A DNA stretch of 64,000 bases from Capitella teleta (lineage: Eukaryota > Annelida > Polychaeta > Capitellidae), in assembly GCA_000328365.1 (NCBI GenBank), contig KB301608.1, forward strand, positions 186,181 to 250,180, written 5' to 3'. The notes under the pieces were generated by a model that had not been told where the DNA came from, did no database searches, and saw only the letters and a program-made list of their open reading frames with translations. The translations under genes and the position numbers were made by a program. Positions 10,001 through 21,910 of the stretch are shown piece after piece. The stretch's first letter is position 1. Each line of letters opens with the position of its first letter.

Positions 10001-12676
10001 ATGCCCCGACAGAAGCAGGTGCTCAGTACTTATGGCAGACACAGGAACCGAGTTGTCTCTGTTGACTTGTGGTCAAATGGCGAAGATAAAAAAAGAAAAG
10101 AAGACTTGTTTGCCAGCATCAGCAGTGACGGCAACCTGACAAAATCCTTTGACCTCTCTGACGTTAAAAGTCGACGACAAAGAACTCCTCTTTCACCTCA
10201 AGTATGCCTCAGTTTTGGCTCTTGTATGAGTGTAATTTTGTTTTTTAGTCCAGCTCATCTGAAGCAAGTGTTGGTTTATTTGCTGGCAACGAGAAGCAGG
10301 AACCACTCCAGCGTCCTAAGAGGGCAGTTATGCAAAGGAAGAATGTGGCAAATAAAGAGAATTCTCCAAAGAACCCTGAGATTAATTTCAGTGAATTTGA
10401 CAACTTCAGTCTGGTTGTGTCTGATGCTACGTCACCGATTGTTTGTGCTAATGAAGTTTTGGCCGAGAAGGGAGCCTCTGACGTCATTCAGCAGACAAGT
10501 ACCCCTCAGTGCAACAATTCGCGAAAGAAATTGGCCAGAAGAATTGCGTCTATTCCTAATATTGAACCCGAGAGTAGTTATTACACTCCTGATGCTTCAA
10601 TAGAAGTCCTCAATTGCTCTTCTCAGTTTAAAGACTTGAATTTATCAAGTATCACTGAAAGTGAAGAAAGTGATACTCGTAAGTTGCAGAATTATTATTA
10701 TTTGTGAATACTATTTTATATTTTCCCCTTTTCAGAACATTCTTCTTTTGTAGTTTCTTGTGATATGTTTGAGACATTAGACCGAACTTCATTAGAGCGA
10801 GTTGCTCGTCAAAGCACTTCGCTCCGATCACAATCTGAATCAAGCTGTAGGAGCATGCATGAAGACAGTGCCATCCACTCAAGGGAATATGAGGCTGATG
10901 CAGAGGCCGTCTCTGATTCCACCCAGAACCACCTCAGCCTCTTGAGCGACATTCCGGAGGAAATGAGGTCACCAGAACCTCGTGAGATATTGCAGGAACT
11001 TCGAAACTCCTGCCAATCCATGATGGTAGTAATCCAGTTTATGCTCTGCTCAAGTGTTAATTATGTTTTTTTCTTTTTTTCTATGAGTGTTTGAGTCCCA
11101 TTCGACATAGATCTACGGGGTTGCTAATTTCTCCAAAAGAAAAAGTTCTGCTGCAGTGTGATCAAGATGATGTGATGCCTTTCAAGAAATGCCTCACTCC
11201 GACGTAGGGTTCATTCATTGCATGTATTCTTACTCAGAAGGATATATTCTTACTTTTGCAGAATGTTAAAGAAGTGTCAGAAGATTGGCGAAGGTGTTTA
11301 TGCAGAGGTGTTCAAAACGGAACGCAGACGTGAGTCTGTCGCTCTCAAGGTCCTTGCCTCGCAATTTTGCATGTTGAAATATTTTTATTTTTAAATTCCG
11401 CAACAGATCATTCCAATTGAAGGAAATTTTCTTGTCAATGATGAGCGGCAGAAAACATTTGAAGAAATTTTGTCAGAGATTATAATTTCCAAGTTGGTCG
11501 ATCGTTAGATACACTTGTTCGTTTCAACTTTGTTTTGTTCTAGGGAGCTGAGTGCATTGCATGACGGAGAAGAGAACTGCACTTCGAATTTTGTTCTGGT
11601 TAAAAAGTGGGAAATGAAACATTAGTTATCTCTACTATATCATTTTGTTATTTTTGTAGAGTGTCGGTAGTGAAAGGTGCTTATCCGCAACAGTTATTGG
11701 ATGAATGGGACTCGTACGATCGGCTGAAGAACTCTGAAAACGATCGACCTGGTTTGAAAGGAACTTTGGTTTTACATGCGTTTATCATTGGACGTTTTGT
11801 TCACAGATATCTTCCCTTCTGATCAGTTGTTCATTGTTTTTGAGTTTGAAAATTGTGGTCAGGATCTTGAATCTTTTGAGGTACTTTGTTCTATTTATCA
11901 TTATTTTGTTTTACAAGTATTTTTTCCAGTTCAAATCTGCAGAACAGACGCTGAGCGTAGTTTTGCAAGTGACGGCGGCACTTGCTGTAGCTGAGAATGT
12001 TCTTCAGTTTGAACACAGAGATCTGCACTGGGGAAATGTGCTCATTCGCAGCATTCCACAAAAGCAGCACTCATTTCGATTAAATGGAGAAGAATTCTTC
12101 ATCGATTCTCACGGCATTAAAGTCTCTATCATTGACTTCACACTCTCTAGACTCTCAAAAGGTCAAAGGACAAAAATACTCTGTTGTTCTATCAGTGTTT
12201 GGGTACATTCTTTTCATACTCAAGAGATATGGGTATAATGATGAATCGTGAGGAATTATTCACAGTAAAAAGCAGTCCTGTAAAGTGGTTAAAATCTTCT
12301 ATGCTCATTCAAGGATCAAGACCTGATGTCATTTCAGATGGTTGTAGCATTTACACAGATCTTTCATCTGATGAAACTCTATTCCAAGGGAAAGGAGACT
12401 ACCAGTTTGATATCTATCGTTTGATGCAAGAGTGTAACAAGTGAGTTTGCTTTACATATTTATGTGATTTTTTGGACTCTTAATGATCAAATTTCCAGGA
12501 ATTTGTGGAAGCCGTATGAACCTTACACCAATGTTCTGTGGATTCATTACCTAGTGGATAAAATGTTGACGCAGAAATCAAAGGGATTCAATCCGTCTCG
12601 AACATTGAGCAAAATTTTCAAGACTGTGAATATCAACAGTGCTGGAGAGCTTTTACATGCATTCAATGTACTGTGA
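10001..12676 (+). CDS. HASPIN: HASPIN, histone H3 Thr3 kinase (12 coding exons)
   Basis: Haspin phosphorylates histone H3 on Thr3 in mitosis and so recruits the chromosomal passenger complex to centromeres. Exons: 10001-10201, 10249-10678, 10736-11025, 11088-11203, 11262-11349, 11407-11492, 11544-11606, 11660-11751, 11807-11880, 11930-12161, 12338-12440, 12499-12676; phases agree throughout and give 650 residues. The first half is low-complexity and poorly conserved, as in other haspins, after an N-terminal TYGR-like start. The kinase domain begins with CQKIGEGVYAEVF (about residue 351), then VALK, TFEEILSEIIISKELS, the catalytic HRDLHWGNVL (H509) and IIDFTLSRL (D549). DFT in place of the usual DFG is the haspin hallmark (DYT in vertebrates). 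GDYQFDIYRLM and NVLWIHYLVDKM match the haspin C-lobe. Ten of eleven introns are 47-62 bp; the tenth is 176 bp. A splice acceptor (CTCCTCTAG) lies one base before the ATG, so a 5' UTR intron or trans-splicing is likely. AATAAA follows at 12711. Confidence 0.93.
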
Positions 12677-12710
12677 TGCATTTTATTATCGATTTTAGGA
12701 ATTGTTGTGC

Positions 12711-12716
12711 AATAAA
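12711..12716 (+). terminator. Polyadenylation signal of HASPIN
   Basis: AATAAA lies 35 bases after the HASPIN stop codon, just before the inserted LINE fragment. Confidence 0.7.
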
Positions 12717-12764
12717 AATCTTGTTTTAAAATTTATTTCTTAATATCGAGATACACAGTCCATA

Positions 12765-13190
12765 TTAAACAGCAATTGCAACGGATTCAACACAAGGCTG
12801 CACACATCACACCCACGCTGAGGGATCTTTATTGGCTCCCTGTCCATCTGCGCATTGATTTTAAAGCTCTGTGTCTTATCCATCTCTCCATCAATATTTT
12901 ATAATCTTTTATAAACCAAACAGATTTTTACGATCAACTAATGATAAACTGACCCTTGTTTTTAACCATTATAAATCCCTTAGTGGAATCAAATGTTTTA
13001 TTCACCGTGGTTTTAAAATGGAATTCGCTTCCACTTTTTTCGGATCAAATATTTCACATGACTCATTTAGGAAGAAACTGAAAGCCTATTTTTGTTAGAC
13101 TCTTTATAGTTTTCCATTTCAAGTAATGCGCATAGAAACTTTTATTTTGTATACATGTATTTGCGCTTTATAAATTCATTATTATTATTC
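12765..13190 (+). mobile_element. 5'-truncated LINE 3' end (CR1/L2/Jockey-like)
   Basis: The plus strand encodes the C-terminal end of a LINE polymerase: QLQRIQHKAAHITPTLRDLY, WLPVHLRIDFKAL, later VVLKWNSLP. A stop and a frame change interrupt it. It closes with GCGCTTTATAAATTCATTATTATTATT, the kind of 3' end with an ATT tail used by L2/CR1-type elements. It is a dead, 5'-truncated copy inserted less than 100 bp after the HASPIN stop. It reads on the opposite strand to the LINE at 1-4230. Confidence 0.75.
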
Positions 13191-14845
13191 CTAAGAGTTA
13201 TAATTGGTATTTTTATGTGTGTGTGTGTGTGTGTGATTGTGCGCGTGTGATGGGGGGTGTGTGTGTGTGTTCATTGTCTATCCAAGACTGACTGTACTCG
13301 GAAAAAATGTTTATACCAGAATTCACGGATTGGCTGCGAAAGACTGGAGGGCGAGAAATTTGAGCGAGTCATTTGTGGCGTAGAAACACATTGCCTGGGT
13401 CGTCAAGGAAGCTTGATCAGTGGTGATCACACCTATATGTACTGTTCGCTCAACTGAGTGTTGAACGTTTTAATATATAACAAATTCCACAAAAACAAGA
13501 TGTTACCAAGGCTGACATTCTTGGTTACAATGATATTAATGGTTAACTCGTCACATTGCGAGGGCTCTGACTCATAAAGACGCAACAATATGACTAAACA
13601 TGTAAATCTAGCTTCAAAAGGGGCTAAAACCAAAATGTATTTAGTATAACCATAATGCTCGTTTGTTTTTCTGACGTTCATACTTATAGTAAACTAAGTT
13701 TCCCTGTCGGAAGTGATTTGGTATCGCCAGAAGAAGCGTCGCCTCTGAAATATTTACAAATCACATACCAATTGCATGCATTCAATGTCTTGGGGAAACA
13801 AAACGTGTCTTCATTGTTTGTGAGGTATTGGTATTTTTAATAAGTAAGGAAAATCCCTGTCAAACCGCCCAGATTTTGGACTTTGGTGCTTGTTTAAAAC
13901 AAAACCCGGTGAAGCATACTCCGGGACCCCCTAGCGGTGCTTTTCGTGGGCATGCTTCTGTGCCTTCGGTACAGCTCCCCTATATTTTTCTTGTCCTCGG
14001 TCTTTTAGTAAAACCCCGCCCTGTGAAAATACTCAAATTAACATTGTGCAGTTAATTAATTAGCTATTATTGTTTATCATCTGGTCTGGCCCCTTGCAAT
14101 GTGGCTTTTTCCTGATCCGGCCCTCAGCCCAATATGAGGTGTCGACCCCTGTTGTAGACCCAAACTTGGATTAACGGATTTTTGTTGCCGAATTCCTTTT
14201 TTATTTTTATCGTAACCAGTGGTGGGATACATGTACATCGGGTGTTAATTTTCATTGCTTCATTTGCGTGCGTATAGTACAGTATTAAATGGGTGTCGAA
14301 TGCCGATTATGGGATGGTACGTATCATTATCACAATCATGTGATGGTGAAGTCTGAACTCTTATTTTGCGAATACGACCACACAAAAGAGAATAGAAAAA
14401 ATGTAGGCTGATCTATTCAGTGAATAACCAAGCGAGTACAATGTACCACAATATCTTGATTTATGACCACTTGCAGGCAATCGAATGAACCATATTCAAA
14501 TTTGGCGGGTAGTAAATGGCGGGAGTGGGTAATGACAAAAGCGCCACCTAGCGAATGTCAGCTCAAATCTCGCGCTGCCATTGTCCCAAAATTACAAATT
14601 AATCTAATATAACGACTTTTGATTTCTATTTTACGCAATCCATTAAGTAATAATGTATGTTGATTGTGTAGGTAAATATTCACAATTTGAATAATGTTTT
14701 CAGCGCATTCAAATGAAAGTGAGCGCAGATCTCGCGATGGTGAGATCTCGTCCTCCCCTTTCCGCGTCGTTTAAGTGCCGGTAGCCGGTTTGTTCTTTCA
14801 CTTCGTTTTTCTCGTGCATTCAACGAACACAAGCCCACATACACA
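13191..14845. other. Intergenic region between LINE fragment and cyclophilin A
   Basis: Contains a GT-rich microsatellite (about 13216-13270) and, at about 14110-14151, a sequence that read on the minus strand begins CAGGGGTCGACACC, like one end of a hAT element; no partner end was found. The last 150 bp before 14846 (GC-richer, no TATA box seen, pyrimidine tracts such as TTCTTTCACTT) probably hold the cyclophilin promoter and 5' UTR. Confidence 0.45.
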
Positions 14846-16171
14846 ATGGCCAGACCAAAGGTTTTCTTCGATATCGCCATTGGCGGTGCCAACGCTGGCA
14901 GAGTCATCATGGAGGTAATATCCTATCGATTCTCCAATTTTTCTTTCGGTAATATTTTTGCCATGGATTTTATCGTGCTTCTTCCTGGTTTTTGACTCGG
15001 TTGTTTGTGGATTCTGACATATTTTTTTGCTTGTTAGCTTGTAGTTCGCACGTGGGCAGACTTTTATTCAGTAAATGTTCCCTGTCTTTGATAATATTAT
15101 CACTGACTTTCTGCTTTATATAATGGGCTGCAATTAATACTACATAGGGAATTTATTATGAAAATGTATTTTTCCCCTTTTGTTTGGTTGCTGTCATGAG
15201 TGATGCTGTTCTGGAAATTTCTATTACCGACGCGCGACCTCTCGAACTTCAAAATGGTGTCATGGCATGTGCATGATGTGGCCATGAAAGCTCACGGCTG
15301 TAATGGTTCTTATTCTTAAAAAATGATAGGAATTTGATTTCGTTCGATTTCGTTTCGACTGCTCCCGTGCTGTATTGCAAGTTTACTCGGTATTAGCCGA
15401 TTAATTAGGAGATAATTCTATTTCTTCACCTGTCTGTACTTTTCAGTCTCAAAAGTAGAGTATTTTTTGTTTATTCCATTAGAGCTTGGCCTGTCGCAAT
15501 GATGTCTGTAATTTGCGTCTTAGCTTCTCCAGTGGGGGCAACATGCCTGTTCGCCTGTTATCCACTGTATTTGCTCTGATGTCTATCTTTTACTGAGTAC
15601 ACTGCCAGACTCCTTATTTTTTTTTCTTTTTTTTTCTCATTATTCTCCAATTTTGCTCTGCCCTCTAAATCATCTCCTACTCTTACTCACAGCTGTATGC
15701 CGATATTGTTCCCAAGACTGCAGAGAACTTCCGTGCTCTGTGCACTAACGAGAAGGGATTCGGTTACAAGGGCTGCCCCTTCCACCGCATCATCCCTGGG
15801 TTCATGTGCCAAGGAGGTGACTTCACTCGTCAAAACGGAACCGGTGGAAAGAGCATCTACGGCGAGAAGTTTGCTGACGAGAACTTCCAGATGAAGCACA
15901 CTGAGGAGGGAACTCTGTCCATGGCCAACGCTGGGCCCAACACGAACGGCTCCCAGTTCTTCATCTGCACTGCCAAGACTTCATGGTGAGTCTCTCCTTT
16001 ATTGCCCTAGATCATAACTGAAACTTCTCTTCCTTCAGGTTGGATGGCAAGCACGTTGTGTTCGGCCGTGTTATTGATGGCATGAATATTGTCAAGAAAA
16101 TGGAGCAGCAAGGCTCACAGGGTGGCTCCACCAAGACCTCCGTGGTCATTGCTGACTGCGGCCAGCTCTAA
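14846..16171 (+). CDS. PPIA: Cyclophilin A, peptidyl-prolyl cis-trans isomerase (3 exons)
   Basis: Cyclophilins catalyse cis-trans isomerisation of peptidyl-prolyl bonds and assist folding in the cytosol. Exons 14846-14914, 15693-15985 and 16039-16171 give 164 residues, the normal length of cyclophilin A. It starts [14 protein letters not shown]. Active-site and cyclosporin-binding residues are present: [16 protein letters not shown] (Arg, Phe, Met and Gln equivalent to human R55, F60, M61, Q63), [14 protein letters not shown], and [12 protein letters not shown] (Trp equivalent to W121, His to H126). It ends VVIADCGQL. There is no signal peptide, which argues against cyclophilin B. Intron 1 is 778 bp, unusually long here, and intron 2 is 53 bp. 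Codon use leans to C-ending codons, as expected of a highly expressed gene. AATAAA follows at 16387. Other small cytosolic cyclophilins cannot be wholly excluded. Confidence 0.95.
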
Positions 16172-16386
16172 GCTGTGCACTTAGCCACCTGCCCCATCTG
16201 CTATCTCGTTCAGAACAATGTTGTATGGCATTTAAGTGTAAACGCTCACTGCGTGTTTTTCGAGAAGAGCATTCCTCTCTTTTTCTGTCTTTTGGCTGAG
16301 TTGACGACATCTCTCTTCTATTATTCCTTGTGTTTTGCCACCATGTGGTTCATTTTATTATACTGATGGTAAGATCATGTTATTTA

Positions 16387-16392
16387 AATAAA
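16387..16392 (+). terminator. Polyadenylation signal of cyclophilin A
   Basis: AATAAA 216 bases after the stop codon, in a T-rich 3' UTR. Confidence 0.7.
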
Positions 16393-17834
16393 GAACAAGA
16401 AAATTCTCATTAACACCTAGATATTTACTTTTGTTCTCTGCTCTGGGAAGATCTCCTTTTTTTCAATAAAGGTCTAATGTAATCTTGTAAGGCTTCTTTT
16501 TGTTGCTGATTTAGTCATCTTATTTGATTGCATTTTTTTGCGATACTTGGGGGCCTTTATTTCTTTACTGATTGAAACTTTCATTAAAGTGCTGGGAATT
16601 GCAATGCTCGGGAACTCTTGGTATGTGCTGGTGAATGCTTGAAGAATAACTAAAATTCGATAATGAAAATTAGACTTTAACTGGCTTTGGGCTAAATCCG
16701 CATATTTATTTTAAGAGCGCTTTAAATTAACACTCTTGATTTGGTGAAATATAAGTTGAGCAGATATACTAGAAACATATCTACTTGCTTTAATTAGCTT
16801 TCATGTGGTTGCGGAAGAAAAGGTGAAATCATAGGCGGGGTTCTATCAAAAATGAGCCTCGTGTTTTGAACTGTATTCTGCCTGAGTAAGCATGTCTTTA
16901 TTGTAATAAGGACATTCTATTCATAGCTGAAAATTTTGTCTTATGCTTACATAAAGTAAGATTTGACCATGCGATGTTCTGAAATGAAGTTCCCTTTAGA
17001 TTTGATTCAAGACAATTAAATTTACTTTTTCTTTCTGAGACTGCTTTTTGCACTGAAGGAACAGAATTTCTGAACCAAAAACTGATCCCCAACAATCTGA
17101 AAATTCACTTGAAGCAGATGCTGCAGATCAGCTTGATTGAATTCGTCTCGAACATGATAAGCAAGATTGCCTCGGGTCACTTCCCACTCCACTTGAACTA
17201 TGTCCCACCAATCTTTCCCCAGAACACAATTCTGGAGTCAGCCCACTTCCTTCGTGAACTCGTTCTGTGACTGTCTTCTGCTGGCCCTTTACAGATAACT
17301 CTTAGTCGCGATGGAGATATCTCATCACCTTTTTACTTTTTAGCCCCGAATCACACTGCACAGATATCGAATTTTACTTCGGGGCAAGAATTGTTCTGAT
17401 GATCCGATCTACTATCCATATTGTCATTGTCTGCGTATGATTGTACCTTCATTATGTGAATATTGTTATATAATTATTTTTTATACAATCACGTTGATTG
17501 AACCGATGCATGGTGTAATATTATGCTGATATATATTGCGAGCGTCAAGTGTAGCATCATGATTATTGGCAGAGTCGTGAGAGTGCGTGCAGCGCTAATC
17601 ATGTTTATGTTTCTCACAATAATTATTATGTCATGTTCATACAAGTCATGCTTTGCACAAGAACGGACATGTTGACGCACAACCTCTCGCTATCACTGAG
17701 TTTGAGAAACTAGTAATGTAGAGAGCTCGAATGCGTTGAAAAACAGGATCAAGTCGAATTATTACAGTACTTTTGGATTAAGGGATTGTTTTAATAAGAG
17801 AGTTATGATTTTCATCATGCTACATGTAGCAAGT
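16393..17834. other. Non-coding stretch between cyclophilin A and hAT-like element
   Basis: Nothing gene-like is supported. At about 17470-17590 lies copy A of a dispersed repeat whose copy B (21190-21910) carries a MITE. Confidence 0.5.
17470..17590. repeat. Dispersed repeat copy A (empty site of MITE 21264-21859)
   Basis: Shares GCATGGTGTAATATT, GCTGATATATATTGCGAG and TCAAGTGTAGCATCAT with 21190-21910. In this copy the last two blocks are separated by only two bases (CG, 17543-17544). In the other copy a 596-bp TA-flanked MITE sits there. Confidence 0.75.
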
Positions 17835-18757
17835 CAGGGGTCCCCACACTTCTCAGAGAGCGGGGCCAGATAGTAAGTTCACATGGTCTCGGGCCAAGAA
17901 AAATACCGAACGGATATAAACTATATTTAATGCAAGATTTCCCCCAAATTTGAGAATGCACCAGGTCATCAGCCCAAAATGAAGGTCAGAAATAGAAGCG
18001 CTCGGTGGAACCAAACCATAGCTAGCGCCGAAGGAGTGCAGCCACTGTAGCGGGGTCCGGGAAAATTTTCAATTTATATTGCTAAAAAATGCAAAATTGA
18101 CACCCGGAATGATTTAAACACAGATAAAATTGTGGGAATGCAGTGCTGTAATGCTCTGGTGAGAATCCTGAAATTGCACGTAAAACATATGTATACATAT
18201 AAAACGAGGAGATGTTAGGCATCATTGAATAGTGAACACAAAGAGAGCTTGATCAGGTCCATGAGGTTGGTGCCATTTTAACTGTGAACAGAGGCAACTT
18301 CTTGCCAGCTTCATCCAGGTTGTTGCCTTTCCATCTGCTGACATTGTCCAGGAAATGGCGATCTGTCTGGTTTTTGATGAGAGGAGATCCTTGACCTCCA
18401 CTCTCTTCAAATTCTCGGCATTATCATTGAGCATCGTGAGTATTACGTAGCAGAATGGGTCATTGCCGTGTGGTGTCCTCTTTCTTGGCAGCAAACGGAA
18501 AGTCGCAAATTAATCCAAAACTAAGTCTTGTTCGTTTCAACGCAGTACAGAACATAATAATAAATATGTATTATCTCAATTGAATCTGGCCCGCGCTCCG
18601 GTTGGAAATTGGAATAGGAAATAAATTTTGAGGGAAAATATTTTTATTTTCGCGTGTAGAGTTAGTTACCCGCGGGTAAGAGGCTGCGGGCCACTCAGAC
18701 ACTGAGAGGGCTCGCCGGCTGGACCTGGCCTGCGGGCTGAAGTTTGGGGGGCCTCTG
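17835..18757. mobile_element. Non-autonomous hAT-like element
   Basis: The left end CAGGGGTCCCCACACTTCT resembles the right end read on the other strand, CAGAGGCCCCCCAAACTTCA, and both continue into GC-rich subterminal sequence (GCGGGGCCAG / AGCCCGCAGGCC). CAGGG-type ends are characteristic of hAT elements. The 923-bp interior has no recognisable transposase. An exact 8-bp target duplication was not found (TAGCAAGT at the left against CAGTAAGT slightly beyond the right end is only a weak candidate), so the borders are tentative. Confidence 0.55.
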
Positions 18758-19009
18758 CAGTCCAGTAAGTCCACGTTCAAGCCTGATCTAATTAGTCACG
18801 CACCCCGGTCTGGACTTACGAAAAGTGACACAAATGTCTTCGAAGCAGAGATGGAATGATGAATATTAATATACGGATAGAATAAGGTACATTATGACTT
18901 GTGGGTGATACAGTGTATTTGTTTGCAGGAAATCATTATGTTCATATAACGCGTTAGTAGTGTTAATTATTATTATTCTGAGGATCGATTCTTGTTATAT
19001 GAGCGACTT

Positions 19010-19065
19010 TGTCGGTATCGCCCGTGGATCAGCCATATGGTGTCAGGCCCGTGAGGAGTCCACAC
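19010..19065. repeat. 55-bp dispersed repeat, copy 1
   Basis: Shares GTGGATCAGC, a GTGT(C/T)AGGCCC block and GAGTCCACACTA with 19873-19928 in the same order and orientation. Confidence 0.6.
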
Positions 19066-19757
19066 TATTTTTATTTTACTCAAGCATGATCATTAATTTT
19101 ATGCGACATTAGAAAGGCCTTTGTATCGCCGAACTAGTTATGCATAACCCCCCCCCCCTCCCACCTCCACTGTAACCCCGTGTAACGACAAGATAATGGA
19201 GGTTCAGTCAATACTACAAGTGAATAGTGACAGTCTAGTAGCACGTACACGGTACTAATGACTAGTACACAGGTACATGTCTGGTTCGGTTTCGTTGATT
19301 TATAGCGGGAAAAATACAGAGCCACTCACATGGTTTCAGGACTTGACAGGGAGGTTTCGTAGTATGCTTTTTTTTTCGGATGGGCATTCTTTGTGTCAAT
19401 ACAACAATTGCATAAACATGCTAAAATGTATGATTTTTGTATTATACTGGGGTAATACATTCTTATTTTGAACTATGATTGTATTACAACAACAATACGA
19501 AAGCGCTTCATGACACCCATATTGCATCTGTCACCTGACTATTACGATCATTGTCAAACTGAGCATTATCACTGCTAAGTCACAAGATCGATGACTATGA
19601 GTATGAGTTCAACATGTTGTTGATTGGGCTTAATTAGATTGTAATTTGGCGTTTCTGTGGTTCATCGAAACAACTTGATATTCCTGTCGTCAACGGAGTC
19701 AATCAAGATTCAAGGTACTAGTATAAACATTAACATATTATCATATATCATTATATG

Positions 19758-19818
19758 TAGCTGACATACTACAGCGAGCCCAATGAGGTATACAGACCTC
19801 GCCCGAGAATCTGTGCTA
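19758..19818. repeat. Short structured motif, copy 2 (61 bp)
   Basis: Begins TAGCTGACATACTACAGCGA and ends TCTGTGCTA. Between them is a hairpin, GAGGT...ACCTC, around GTATACAG. The outer arms extend the pairing: ATGTAGC before and GCTACAT after. Copies lie at 9589 and 33822. Confidence 0.7.
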
Positions 19819-19872
19819 CATTATATGATATTCTGATATAGCCCTTTACAGTTTACTATCATAACTATGGCT

Positions 19873-19928
19873 GATCCCGATCGCCTGTGGATCAGCGCTA
19901 CCGTGTTAGGCCCAAAATGAGTCCACAC
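19873..19928. repeat. 55-bp dispersed repeat, copy 2
   Basis: Second copy of the repeat at 19010-19065, located 55 bp after the structured motif at 19758-19818. Confidence 0.6.
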
Positions 19929-21189
19929 TAATTAAAATTTTAGGTTTCCAGATAACTTTACAATTTTCACGCAAATAATCTGTCAAATATAACTACGTCC
20001 ATTACTCCATGCTGTATCCTGCGATTTCACAAAGGGCCACAACAACCGATCCGGGTTTTAGATGTGTTGCTGAACTCTTTTCATATCACCATTGTCTTAT
20101 TTTACTAAGAAACATGCTGGCAGCCGTGAACGTCGCGCAATGTAAACATCCGCAAGCAGCATGTTGCTAGGATTGAAATTATGGATGCACGAAATTCCTG
20201 GTTCTGACTTCAGCTGCCCGGAATCAAGGTCATTTCTCAGAGTTCCGGTTCTGGCAAAAATCGCCTATGGGCCCGTAACTTGCCGCCGGATTTTGTGATC
20301 ATAAGAAAAAAAATTTGTATCATCGATTCTATGTTAGAGCAAGACTTTACGTAACACCTGATGCGGGCGAAGGCGAGTCAGGAGGAAACGGACTAATAAG
20401 GACAATTAAAATTAAAGCGACTGGCGCCGACTCAAAAACTTTGAGCTTTGTTCCTTCAATTGATTTCGTAATCCCTCTGATCTCCTAATTGGCTGGTTAT
20501 CACAGCATTGAGCATTCACGGCTTTTTAAAGAGGTGCTCAGAGGTGTGAATGAGTTGATCACTTGTTTAATGACTAACAACAAACAGGAGGAATCGGCTA
20601 TCTTAAATAAACATTGCATGGGGGTAGCATGGCTTCATAAACTTCTCTCAGATTTTGGACGATTTCCTTGCAGTTTTTGCCACTTATGACGGACCTTATG
20701 GCGGCAACCTTAAACATTGCCTGGAGGGTAGCGGTGCCTCCTTCCTTGTGCGTAGGGGCTTTGATGACGGAACGTAAACTCTTGTCAGCATGCATGCACT
20801 GTTTGCCAGTGCTTGTTTGGTGTGCACACTGCACAGAGTCAGTTTTATTGCATCAATAATTCAAAATACCAATCAATTGCAGTTTACATTATCTTATCTG
20901 GTTAACCATCGTGAATGGCAAAATATTATAGCCGTTCACAGACAACCCTTAATTTGCACAAATGTCTTCAGTTAATAAATTGAAGACGTTTTATAAGTTA
21001 ATCAATTATTATGATAATCAGTTAGTATCAGTGATCGAGTGATCGCAATCAATAAAAGATACGGCAATGAAAAATATTCGTGTTACTCCTATTTGCTGCT
21101 TCATCCAATAAAGTTATGAGACCACCAATGGCACCATGCATTTGAATTTTATGACAGACGTTCAGGGTTAGAGTACTGGTACTAGTTTT

Positions 21190-21910
21190 AATGGTAATTA
21201 TTTGTATACAATCATGTTGATTGGACGGCATGGTGTAATATTTGCTGATATATATTGCGAGTACAGTCTGACCACGTTAATCCGCTGTCATGTAATCCGC
21301 CCTTTTTGCAATCCGCCCTAAAATCTCAGGGATGAATCGTTTGTAATGTTAATTGTGTCATGTAATCTGCCCTTTTCGTTAATCCGCCTCTGACTACGAT
21401 TCTAGGGAACAAATCTACACTTTACCATTGCAAATAACACATGTAATCCGCCCCCCCTCCCCCCCAAATAGCATGTCGAAAACAAACATCAGCCAAGAAT
21501 TAATTATTGGCAATTTCTTTGAAGTCGGGTCAGTTTAACAACAAATGACGCCTCCCCGTTTCTTTAACGCTTAACAAGATAATTAAACAAAGCGAATCAA
21601 TCGCAGGCAAAAGTTCGGTTAAGTCTTTAATTTAATTGGTCGCTGGGTTAAGCGATGTTCAGCGGAACGAACGAGATGACAAAGTTGTGAGTGGAGATCA
21701 ATCGAGTGGAGAAGCATTATAATGCATTATCTGGATTTTAGGGGTTTTAGAATGACACACAATTTTCATCGATTTGTAGTCTGAAATGTAATTCGCTCTT
21801 TTCGTTAATCTGTCAGTTTCCTTGGGAACGGAGGAGGGTGGGTTAACGGGGTCTGACTGTATCAAGTGTAGCATCATAATCTCATGATTATTGGTACACA
21901 GTGCATGCGT
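21190..21910. repeat. Dispersed repeat copy B, interrupted by a MITE
   Basis: The halves 21190-21263 and 21860-21910 match 17470-17590. The interruption is the TA-flanked MITE 21264-21859. Confidence 0.7.
21264..21859. mobile_element. TA-flanked MITE (pogo/Tigger-like ends) with a known empty site
   Basis: The left end CAGTCTGACCACGTTAATCC and the right end read on the other strand, CAGTCAGACCCCGTTAACCC, are inverted repeats. TA flanks both sides (21262-21263 and 21860-21861). The interior repeats the phrase TAATCCGCCC several times and has no transposase frame. Copy A of the surrounding repeat at 17470-17590 shows the site without the element, which fixes both borders. Confidence 0.8.

Larger units (their letters stand above)
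18758..21263. other. Repeat-rich intergenic stretch without a supported gene
   Basis: Contains a C-run near 19149, two copies of a 55-bp repeat (19010-19065 and 19873-19928), the structured motif at 19758-19818 and repeat copy B from 21190. Open frames on both strands around 20489-20834 show no recognised domain and no good splice context. Confidence 0.45.

Noticed and set aside
14110-14151. hAT element with right end at 14151
   Set aside because: Only one CAGGGGTC-type end was found; without a partner or target duplication an element cannot be delimited.
20489-20834. Opposed open frames resembling a transposase fragment
   Set aside because: No recognised motif, no supporting frame on either side and no terminal repeats.
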